Part shown: positions 44,355 through 51,717 of the stretch, piece after piece
Layout of the letters: each line of letters starts with the position of its first letter
How positions within the stretch are numbered: the first letter of the stretch is position 1
From: Gammaproteobacteria bacterium
Lineage (GTDB): Bacteria; Pseudomonadota; Gammaproteobacteria; Pseudomonadales; Azotimanducaceae_A
DNA: 64,000 nucleotides
Assembly: GCA_012960755.1 (NCBI GenBank)
Contig: DUAT01000119.1
Coordinates: 186,001 to 250,000 of the forward strand
Direction: 5' to 3'
Translations under genes and position numbers: made by a program
Notes under the pieces: model-generated
Seen by the model: only the letters and a program-made list of their open reading frames with translations
Told to the model about the DNA's origin: nothing
Databases searched by the model: none

Positions 44355-44465
44355 ACCCAATTCGGACTCCGCCAGGTAGGATTTGCTCGAACAACTCGCC
44401 TGATTCAGGTTCTTCAATGGAAGTCGTTGAATCTGTGCTATACCACTTTGACATTGCTCTGACTG

Positions 44466-45032
44466 TTATTCCGAAGCCTGTGCAGGAGACATGTTGATAT
44501 GATCGGTCATCCAGGATTTTCCAATGGCCTTGGCAGGTAACAGGAGGCCCAGTTCCGGCACGGTGAGTGCAACCCACTGGGTAAACGAGTTGCTGTTTGG
44601 TCCGGGCCACATGGTGTACGTTCTGGCATAGGGGTAATCTGTCACTGCCTGTCGAATCTCGGGAATCAGCTCGTGAGCTTTCTGGCCTGACAACTCGTGC
44701 AGCAGAATTGCCGGTGAGTTGAACCAGGGTCGATCAGGGTTGCCCGTGCTGACTGACAGAGTTGTGCCGTTGCGTCGGAGCTTCCACCCGATCACCTGGT
44801 GGATAGTAAAATGTTTTTCTTCAGCTGTTTTGGTCGCGACCCAGGTATGCATAGCAAAGTGCCCGCGTAAACCCCAGACGTCCGCGCCATAGATTCTTAC
44901 AACGGCACCATCGCTTACACCGCTTGAAGATACCGGCTCAGGTTCCAGGTAGGCTGATATACCCCAAAGAGATATCGACATAAGGCAGAGTAATGAAATA
45001 CTGTATAGAAGAAACCTGGTAAATCCAATCAT
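44466..45032 (-). CDS. DUF3750 family protein
   Basis: The 188-residue protein starts with a membrane helix (residues about 5-27) and continues as a DUF3750 domain: VVRIYGADVWGLRGHFAMHTWVATK, then HFTIHQVIGW, and the acidic/aromatic YARTYTMWPGPNSNSFTQW segment. The family has a conserved H-W...Y-x-x-WPGPNSNxF pattern that looks catalytic, possibly a papain-like fold, but no activity is known. It should be anchored facing the periplasm. It stands alone, between DUF2855 and a CMD-family gene on the plus strand. Confidence 0.88.
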   Translation of the reverse strand: MIGFTRFLLYSISLLCLMSISLWGISAYLEPEPVSSSGVSDGAVVRIYGADVWGLRGHFAMHTWVATKTAEEKHFTIHQVIGWKLRRNGTTLSVSTGNPDRPWFNSPAILLHELSGQKAHELIPEIRQAVTDYPYARTYTMWPGPNSNSFTQWVALTVPELGLLLPAKAIGKSWMTDHINMSPAQASE

Positions 45033-45166
45033 CTGCTCAAGATAAACGAAATCTCATTGTTGTTCACCCCTTGATTTCCTCAGTAACTCGCCGTGATAAA
45101 CCCCTCAGGACTATCTCGTTTGTAACAGTCATGTTTAAATGATTCTCTGAATAGAGGAGAGGGAAT

Positions 45167-45763
45167 ATGACGAGTCGTCTGCAGCCAAAAAGCTTTGATG
45201 AGTTGACAACTGAACAACAGGCTCAATACGAAAGAATAACAAAGACACGCAGCCCGCGAGCAGATGGACAACTCGGCGGTCCATTTGATCCATGGATTCG
45301 CAGCCCGGAGGTAGCGCAACGCGCCATGAGCCTTGGTAATTTTGTCTGGGAGCGTACTGCCGTTGGCAGGCGTATAGTGGAACTTGCCATAATCGTCACT
45401 GGTCGCCACTGGCGCAGTAATGTTGAATGGGTGGCACATTCGAAGATGGCTAAAGCCGAAGGTGTTTCGGACGAGGTAATTCAATCAGTGTTCGATCAGG
45501 TAGAACCTCCAGCCGATGCACCCGATGACGAGAAGCTAACTATTGAGGTTTGTCGCGCGATCCACGACACCAAAGACTTGCCGTTACCTCTCTATAAAGC
45601 TGCAATCGAACAATGGGGTGAAACTGGTCTGATGGATATCATTCAGACGATAGGTTTTTATTCATTTGTTTCTATGACGTTAAACACCTTCAATATTCCA
45701 ACGGCAGAGGGTGATCCCACACCGTTTCCCCGCAGTGACCAGGAAGAAAAAGGGCCTCGTTAA
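45167..45763 (+). CDS. Carboxymuconolactone decarboxylase (CMD)-family protein
   Basis: The 198-residue protein has the CMD fold pattern: a long N-terminal helix region, RIVELAIIVTGRHWRSNVEWVAHSKMAKAEGV, and a C-terminal helix set ending in IGFYSFVSMTLNTFN. The CxxC pair of AhpD-type peroxidases is missing (RHWRSNVEWVAH at that place), so a decarboxylase, hydrolase or unknown role is more likely than peroxidase. A very strong ribosome site (GAGGAGAGGG) precedes the ATG. It is a single-gene unit. Confidence 0.9.
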   Translation: MTSRLQPKSFDELTTEQQAQYERITKTRSPRADGQLGGPFDPWIRSPEVAQRAMSLGNFVWERTAVGRRIVELAIIVTGRHWRSNVEWVAHSKMAKAEGVSDEVIQSVFDQVEPPADAPDDEKLTIEVCRAIHDTKDLPLPLYKAAIEQWGETGLMDIIQTIGFYSFVSMTLNTFNIPTAEGDPTPFPRSDQEEKGPR

Positions 45764-45830
45764 CGAATCCGTGGCCCTCGGATAAGGTTTCACCTGCGAG
45801 ATAAGGCCTACTCGCCTCCTGGGCACTAGC

Positions 45831-47450
45831 TCACCAACCTGTCCCGTGCGAATTCCTAATTCTGGCTGCCATTGGCAGTTGATACAAACCACCGTCAGCA
45901 AATGCCAGCTGTGTACGGGAGATAAACAGGCCGGGCCGCGCATCAGTGCCGCGCTGGTCCTTCCAGACCGTTTCACCGTTGACCCATACCCTGATAATCC
46001 CGTCAGATAGGCGATCATGTTGCTCGATGGTTGCGTTGTCAGTAATGGTGTCTGGATCAAACAATACTAAATCCGCCGCATATCCAGGTGATATTAGGCC
46101 TCTCTGCTCAATACCGACGTGTGCGGCGCTGAGTGAGGTCATTTTCCGGATCATTTCCTCGAGTGTGACGATGCCTTGTTCCCGCACGTATTGGCGAATG
46201 GCACGTGGAAAGGCACCGTGCCCCCGCGGATGTCCCTCTGATGATCCATCAGAGCAGATATTGGCATGTGGCCAGGCAACCAGTACAGAAACATCCTGTT
46301 CTGACATGCTGACGCCAATAACACTCTCACGAGCTTCCTGCAAAGCGACCGGCTGCTCCGCTGTAAATCCTTCATGGGCATCCCGTATCAGCTGCAAATA
46401 GGTTTCTTCATTGCTTTTTTCCCTGGTGGCGGCGATTTGTGCAACGGTTTTGCCAACCAGGCTGGGGTCGGGTGCATAATAGGCCAGGGTGAGACCGTCG
46501 GCCGATGCCAGGTTTTCCAGTGCATAACGGGCCGCCTCAAGATCATCATAATTACGATCCGGTAACAATACGGTTAGTGTGGATTGCCAGTAAGTGTAAG
46601 GATAAACATCAGCGCTTACATCAATGCCTTCGGCGCGCGCCGTATCCAGACGTCGTATTACCTGCTCAGCCTGACCCCAGATATTAACGGCAGCCAGCTT
46701 CATATGTGAAATCTGCACCGGCAGGTCTGCCACACGTCCGATCATGAGCAGTTCTTCCAGTGCTTCGTGGAAAGCACGATCTTCACTTCGCATATGACTG
46801 ATATAACGACCACCTGCGGCAGCAGCTGTTTTTGCCAGTTGAATCACTTCATCGGTGCTGGAGTAGATGCCGGGATCATACTCCAGACCAGTGGCCAGGC
46901 CGAGGGACCCTTCTTCAAGGTCTTTATTGAGAAGGTCGCTTATTCTGTTGATTTCATCTGTATTAGCTTCTCGTTTGTAGTCGGTCTCCATAACTTCGAA
47001 ACGTAAAGAACCATGACCTGTATAGCTGGCTACATTGACGGTTGGCGGATTGCTCAACAGTGTTTGCTTGAAATCACTTAACGGGAAATCTGATAAACCA
47101 TCATTGCCGATCACTATTGTGGTGATGCCCTGGGAGTTGGCTGCGACTGCCTGTGGGTTTTTATCAAGACCGCTATCATGATGGCTGTGTGTGTCGATAA
47201 ATCCAGGCGATACCACCATTTCATTCGCGAATATAACTTCATCTGTAGCCAATATATCAAGCTGGCCTATGGCGATGATACCTTGCTGATTGAAACGGAG
47301 GTCGCCGGGATATCCTGCCGTACCACTACCGTCAATAATGATGGCATTCTTAATGAGCTGAGTGGTTTTATCAGGAATATCCGGAGAGGGTGTGTGTTCG
47401 CCGCTGCAGGCAGCGAGACCTATCAACAAACACAACCATATATTTTTCAT
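45831..47450 (-). CDS. N-acyl-D-amino-acid deacylase-like lipoprotein
   Basis: The 539-residue protein has a lipobox (LIGLAAC) after a short signal, the metal motif PGFIDTHSHHD, and further D-aminoacylase features: GLATGLEYDPGIYSSTDEV, ISHMRSED, QISHMKLAAVNIWG and CSDGSSEGHPRGHG. The family hydrolyses N-acyl-D-amino acids or related amides with zinc. It should sit on the periplasmic side. AAGGAAT precedes the ATG. The last 17 residues match a dispersed repeat that also occurs at 20.1 kb, so the natural C terminus may have been altered. Confidence 0.92.
   Translation of the reverse strand: MKNIWLCLLIGLAACSGEHTPSPDIPDKTTQLIKNAIIIDGSGTAGYPGDLRFNQQGIIAIGQLDILATDEVIFANEMVVSPGFIDTHSHHDSGLDKNPQAVAANSQGITTIVIGNDGLSDFPLSDFKQTLLSNPPTVNVASYTGHGSLRFEVMETDYKREANTDEINRISDLLNKDLEEGSLGLATGLEYDPGIYSSTDEVIQLAKTAAAAGGRYISHMRSEDRAFHEALEELLMIGRVADLPVQISHMKLAAVNIWGQAEQVIRRLDTARAEGIDVSADVYPYTYWQSTLTVLLPDRNYDDLEAARYALENLASADGLTLAYYAPDPSLVGKTVAQIAATREKSNEETYLQLIRDAHEGFTAEQPVALQEARESVIGVSMSEQDVSVLVAWPHANICSDGSSEGHPRGHGAFPRAIRQYVREQGIVTLEEMIRKMTSLSAAHVGIEQRGLISPGYAADLVLFDPDTITDNATIEQHDRLSDGIIRVWVNGETVWKDQRGTDARPGLFISRTQLAFADGGLYQLPMAARIRNSHGTGW
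45836..45887. repeat. Dispersed repeat, copy 2
   Basis: This copy overlaps the 3' end of the D-aminoacylase-like gene. 45841-45862 matches 20088-20109 in 21 of 22 positions. Beyond that block the match falls to about 14 of 23 but ends again in a shared TTGATAC. Confidence 0.5.
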
Positions 47451-47510
47451 ACGACTATTCCTTCAACTGCTGACATGCTTGTCGAACAAGAGGTTGTTAG
47501 CCGGTTTCTG

Positions 47511-48725
47511 CTATTGCTTGACCCAAAAACTCTCCAAACCTCGAAAACTGGGAACCGTGGCTCGAACGTATCCTTTGTTGCTGTGTTTTAGTTTGGGGAA
47601 TCGTTGTATCAACGCCAAAATAGCTTCCTGGGCTTCAAGCCTTGCCAGGGGTGCACCCAGGCACGTATGACGACCACCGCCGAATGATTGATGGTGGGTA
47701 TCCAGCCGCTCGATATCAAAGGTCTGTGGGTCCGGGTAAACAGCCGGATCATGATTCGCCGAGGCGAGTGATAACAGAACACTCTCCCCAGTGCGGACGG
47801 GGCAGCCTTGTACCGCCATATCTCGATTGGGGATTCGCGCTGAATTCAACACTGGGCTATCGAAACGTAGTATTTCTTCAACTCCATTCTTGATGAGATC
47901 TGGATTGTTTCTCAATTTTGCGAGTTGTTCAGGGTTGTCCAGTAGCGCTTTAACACCATTGCCAATCAGATCTGTTGTTGTCACATTACCAGCGACCAGC
48001 ATTAGGTTACATTGGCCAATGAGTTCGAACTCCGACAACTTGTCACCGGCCTCCTCAGCACGTATCAGGTCGCTCAGGAGATCATCGCCCAGATTGCGAC
48101 GACGATTCTTTATTTCCGCTTCGAAAAACTGATTGAGTTTCTCTTGTGCTGTATCGGCGAGTTTGACGTCCTCCGGATCGGGAAAAGGGCTAAAGGCTGT
48201 CTTCACTGCTGCGTCAGACCAGGTTTTGAAATCGTCATGGTGAGTCGCGTCAATGCCTAACAACTCGGCAATCACAACCGTGGGGATGGGATTCGCGAAA
48301 TCCCTTATCAGGTCAAATTCTGCATTCTGAATTTTATCCAGAATTCTGCTGACAACTTCAATCGTTCTTGGCCGCCACTTCTCAACCGCTGCGGGCATAA
48401 AGGCTTTACTGACGAGAGATCTAAGGCGTCTGTGGTCCGGTTGATCCATGAGTAACATGGAGGGTTCGTTGTCCGGGTCGTTACCCCCGAGCAGTTCGTA
48501 TATAAAGCTCCCAGGCTTGCCTTTGCGGGGATCGGTCCACATTTCCTTATCTCTGAGTATTGATTTTACGTCGTTGTGATGGGTGACAATATATTGATTT
48601 AATTCATCATCATGGTGGAGGGCGGTTTCTTCTCTGATTCTATCCAGGATCGGGTAAGGGTCGGCCCGATAGTCCTCATTCAACACGGTCAGGGCGATGC
48701 CCTTTGGTAACTGCTGTTTGCTCAT
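47511..48725 (-). CDS. Cytochrome P450
   Basis: From ATG at 48725 the protein has 404 residues, typical of soluble class I bacterial P450s. It has the I-helix motif AGNVTTTDLIG, the K-helix E-x-x-R (EILR), and the heme-binding loop FGGGRHTCLGAPLAR with the ligand Cys. It hydroxylates a hydrophobic substrate using electrons from a ferredoxin and reductase, which are not seen here. The frame is open to a TTG at 48779, but that would overlap the SRPBCC gene. The SRPBCC-P450 pair is on one strand with a 40-bp gap. Confidence 0.95.
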   Translation of the reverse strand: MSKQQLPKGIALTVLNEDYRADPYPILDRIREETALHHDDELNQYIVTHHNDVKSILRDKEMWTDPRKGKPGSFIYELLGGNDPDNEPSMLLMDQPDHRRLRSLVSKAFMPAAVEKWRPRTIEVVSRILDKIQNAEFDLIRDFANPIPTVVIAELLGIDATHHDDFKTWSDAAVKTAFSPFPDPEDVKLADTAQEKLNQFFEAEIKNRRRNLGDDLLSDLIRAEEAGDKLSEFELIGQCNLMLVAGNVTTTDLIGNGVKALLDNPEQLAKLRNNPDLIKNGVEEILRFDSPVLNSARIPNRDMAVQGCPVRTGESVLLSLASANHDPAVYPDPQTFDIERLDTHHQSFGGGRHTCLGAPLARLEAQEAILALIQRFPKLKHSNKGYVRATVPSFRGLESFWVKQ

Positions 48726-48765
48726 GTCCAGATCCGATTCAACAAATCGTCCATTGGTTCGTTCG

Positions 48766-49188
48766 CTAAGTGGTTTCAAGTGCTATTCTGGCTCCCTTAA
48801 TGGCACCCGCATAGATAGCGGTCGCGACGTTGATTGCTTGTGCTTCATCAACGCCGCGCGGTTCGAATGTACCTGTCCAGTTTACAGTGCTACTGCCGTC
48901 ACCGTTGTCTGTGATCACAACTGTCGCCGAGTAGTCACTAAAGGGGAGAGGAGAGTCTTCGTTGATAATCACGTATGTGAATGTTCGGTTGCTGCTGTCG
49001 TGCTTGTCCAATCGCTCCACTACACGTCCTGTGCTCAGGTTCATGGTTCGTACCATACCTATCCCCTCGCCTTCTACACTCACAGTCTCAATTGCGCCGC
49101 CGGGTTTTATACCCCCAAAATCGCTGAGCTGTTCCCATACCGCGTCCGCGGATGCTTTGATTGTTTTAACAACTTTCGCTTCGCTCAT
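48766..49188 (-). CDS. SRPBCC-family (polyketide cyclase/START-like) protein
   Basis: A 140-residue helix-grip protein: VVKTIKASADAVWEQLSDFGG at the N terminus, RTMNLSTGRVVERLDKHD in the middle and a C-terminal long helix (AQAINVATAIYAGAIKGARIAL). The fold encloses a hydrophobic pocket and serves as a cyclase or a lipid or polyketide carrier. CAGGAA precedes the ATG. It lies 40 bp upstream of the P450 gene on the same strand and might bind the P450's substrate or product. Confidence 0.9.
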   Translation of the reverse strand: MSEAKVVKTIKASADAVWEQLSDFGGIKPGGAIETVSVEGEGIGMVRTMNLSTGRVVERLDKHDSSNRTFTYVIINEDSPLPFSDYSATVVITDNGDGSSTVNWTGTFEPRGVDEAQAINVATAIYAGAIKGARIALETT

Positions 49189-49347
49189 GACGATGAATTC
49201 CTGTTCATTTTGTGACGTGCAACGGATCTTGTCACCGTAAACAAAACCGTCTTACGCGTCAAATTTCCAGATTGAATGACGGTGTCTAATTTCAACTCTC
49301 ATAGGCAAGCTTGATGTCGTCGCACCCGGCACTCAATAACAGGGGTG

Positions 49348-50511
49348 CTAAGTGAATAAACCATCAATATTGCGCTTTAATTTCTCATGACCATGGACTT
49401 TTGTAACCCAAGCATCCGGAATACCTTTGTCACCCCCAACACCATACACGGCACCCAAAGCCGCCCCCAACATAATCGATCTGCCGCAGTTATCGCCCCC
49501 GGCAAAAATATTGCTGCGGATCGATTCCGCATAGCCAACACTGGACTTCAGATTAAATAGTATACTGCTCATGCCGGACCCCAGGTCACAATGCAAGCCA
49601 AACTCTTTCGTCAACTCGGAGATACCGCAATTTCTTGACAAGGCGGTCGACAATTGGTCGCGGCTTTCGTCGTGGGCAGTCTGTAGTCCGGAGTTAATTG
49701 CCGAAGTAATGCTATATCCGTTAACAAGCGAAGAAAGTACTGTTGTACAGATCATGCCATAGTCCAGTGCGCGCGCAGTATTGTTCGTTACCTTGACGGC
49801 ACTGATAGCACGCTCATGCAGGTCAGGTGCGGTTGAGTAACGGGCAATCAACACAGGTAGTTTGCTGATTGCCGGAAGCTGCTCATCCTTTGCACCTGGG
49901 AAATCGTCTGTCCCCTGCAGTGCGTCTATCAACGAAAGTGCATAACTAAGACACGCGCCTGAATCCTCAAAAGCCGCAGAAATTACTTCCGCTTGTTGTT
50001 TCAGTCGTTCACCGCGATATTGTTTCGCCGCCGCTAGCATCTTGATGAGAATTGCAGGTTTTTGCTTACGGTCGCCATCAAATGGGATTCGGCCCGCTTT
50101 CTCAAGGGCATCGTATTCCGAGCGGTATATAGTGTCGAGTGTTTCCCGGGTCGGCCGATCAATGTAGCCGCGGAATTGGCCGCCATAGCCGAAGTGATCC
50201 CTGAAGACATCCTGATAATGGTGCTTTTCGTAGTGACCATTATTCATTGTCATCGAATTCAGCATTACCCAAGCCTGTTCACCGTACTGGGAGAACTCAC
50301 CAACGGTCTTGCCAGCATGGGCGAAATAGCCGACATTACCAACGAAATCCTGCTCATCGGGTTCCCTGAATTCGGGATGCTCTGGTGCGAGCTCAATAAT
50401 ACGTCGCTGACTGTATAGCCAGTGCATACCCATCGTCGCGGCGTCAGCGACGAAAGCGCCCAGTATGGCGTTCTTCGCACGTTGTGTTTGTTCCCGGTTC
50501 ACATCGTTCAT
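49348..50511 (-). CDS. ADP-ribosylglycohydrolase-family protein with altered metal motif
   Basis: The 387-residue protein follows the ARH fold: GAFVADAATMGMHWLYS at the N terminus and GGDNCGRSIMLGAALGAVYG near the C terminus. In active ARH enzymes the second motif is normally GxDTDT/S, with the two Asp holding magnesium. Here the second Asp is Cys (DNC), and the first motif lacks the usual GDALG. Activity on ADP-ribose is therefore doubtful; it could be a different hydrolase or a binding protein. I prefer ATG at 50511; TTG at 50571 is possible. It follows the NYN-LOTUS gene closely on the same strand. Confidence 0.85.
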   Translation of the reverse strand: MNDVNREQTQRAKNAILGAFVADAATMGMHWLYSQRRIIELAPEHPEFREPDEQDFVGNVGYFAHAGKTVGEFSQYGEQAWVMLNSMTMNNGHYEKHHYQDVFRDHFGYGGQFRGYIDRPTRETLDTIYRSEYDALEKAGRIPFDGDRKQKPAILIKMLAAAKQYRGERLKQQAEVISAAFEDSGACLSYALSLIDALQGTDDFPGAKDEQLPAISKLPVLIARYSTAPDLHERAISAVKVTNNTARALDYGMICTTVLSSLVNGYSITSAINSGLQTAHDESRDQLSTALSRNCGISELTKEFGLHCDLGSGMSSILFNLKSSVGYAESIRSNIFAGGDNCGRSIMLGAALGAVYGVGGDKGIPDAWVTKVHGHEKLKRNIDGLFT

Positions 50512-50590
50512 TTGAGTTTCTTTTGCACCTTTTCCTGCATCAGGATATTGCCAATCCATGGTGGGGAGCAAGGATCGTATTAAGGTATGC

Positions 50591-51430
50591 TCAGTTTTTG
50601 TATTCTGTCAGTTTGATAGTGTAACCTCCGGATCGCTCATCAGCCTCCAGCTTGAGCAAACCACGACTTTCTGCCTCCTCCAATAAATCACTAAATGAAC
50701 GGGCGCCATAGAATCGTTCATTAAAACCCGGGCGCCGACGCTTCAACGTTTGTTTAACCATTGATGCCCACAGTTTTTCTCCATCACCCTTGTCTGACAA
50801 CAGGCCCTCTGCCGTTTCCAGAATCAGCTGGATTGCATCGTCGATTGAGGCTCCTTCCTTTTTGGGCAGATCAGGATTATTTGTGCTGGTGCCGTCTTTT
50901 TTAGTCGGCTTTTTTATCGCTGGCTTCTTTCGCACCCGCTTGATGGTTTGAGCATCCCGCTGAAGGTCATCATAGTAGATGAACTCATCACAATTGTTGG
51001 TGAGCAGTTCCGAAGTTGAATTCTTCACACCCACACCGATCACTGTCTTGGCATTTTCGCGGAGTTTGCTGACCAGGGGTGAAAAATCGGAATCGCCGCT
51101 GATAATCACAAACGTATCAATATGTTCTTTGGTGTAACATAGATCCAGGGCGTCTACTACCATTCGAATATCCGCCGAATTTTTGCCGGACTGCCTGGTA
51201 TGCGGGATTTCGATCAATTCGAATGCCGCATCATGCATTGTCGCCTTGAAATCCTTGTAGCGTTCCCAATCACAATATGCCTTTTTGACGACAATGCTCC
51301 CTTTCAGCAGGATCCGCTCCAATACCAACTGGATATTAAACTTTGCATATTTGGCGTCACGAACCCCGAGGGCCACGTTCTCAAAATCGCAAAAAAGTGC
51401 GAGGTTCAGATCTTTGGAATCTGTTGTCAT
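50591..51430 (-). CDS. NYN-domain ribonuclease-like protein with LOTUS/OST-HTH domain
   Basis: The 279-residue protein has an N-terminal NYN (PIN-like) nuclease domain with its acidic residues in place: LALFCDFENVALG, KNSADIRMVVDALDL and VIISGDSDFSPLVSKLRE. After a basic linker (KPAIKKPTKK) comes an OST-HTH/LOTUS winged helix (about 200-275; LKRRRPGFNERFYGARSFSDLLEEA). LOTUS domains bind RNA, including G-rich RNA. The protein is likely a metal-dependent ribonuclease with unknown targets. It is the first gene of a pair with the ARH-like gene (79-bp gap). Confidence 0.93.
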   Translation of the reverse strand: MTTDSKDLNLALFCDFENVALGVRDAKYAKFNIQLVLERILLKGSIVVKKAYCDWERYKDFKATMHDAAFELIEIPHTRQSGKNSADIRMVVDALDLCYTKEHIDTFVIISGDSDFSPLVSKLRENAKTVIGVGVKNSTSELLTNNCDEFIYYDDLQRDAQTIKRVRKKPAIKKPTKKDGTSTNNPDLPKKEGASIDDAIQLILETAEGLLSDKGDGEKLWASMVKQTLKRRRPGFNERFYGARSFSDLLEEAESRGLLKLEADERSGGYTIKLTEYKN

Positions 51431-51507
51431 GTATCAGATATCCTAATTTAAAGGTGCGTACAATGCTTGACCACCGGGCTAACTGCAAGTTGATTTAGCC
51501 GCTGTGT

Positions 51508-51672
51508 ATGGGTTTTTTAACAGACTGCGTTGGTTCGCAAATTAATGGGGCCGAACCTATGCTGGCGGTGTATGACAGTTTCGTGAACATTGCGAGGATG
51601 CTGCAAAATCAAGGTATCGCGGAATGTCGATGTCTTGACGGTGTGTCTGTGCCAAAATGCCTAGACAGTTAA
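51508..51672 (+). CDS. Doubtful 54-residue open frame
   Basis: ATG at 51508 opens a frame ending at TAA 51670-51672, just before hrpB. It includes AVYDSFVNIARMLQNQGIAE and three Cys near the end. There is no clear ribosome site and no family I recognise. It could be a short leader or chance. Nothing else was seen between 51431 and 51717. Confidence 0.2.
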   Translation: MGFLTDCVGSQINGAEPMLAVYDSFVNIARMLQNQGIAECRCLDGVSVPKCLDS

Positions 51673-51717
51673 TCGATTCTTCGCACACTCACCGGGAATA
51701 TATCCAACCTGAATCCT

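Noticed and set aside
45753..45778. Hairpin GGGCC...GGCCC after the CMD-family gene as a terminator
   Set aside because: The loop is long (about 17 bases) and no T run follows on either strand.
49348..51430. NYN and ARH-like pair as a phage-defence or toxin-antitoxin system
   Set aside because: Gene sizes, lack of a typical toxin or antitoxin partner and absence of neighbouring defence genes give no positive support.
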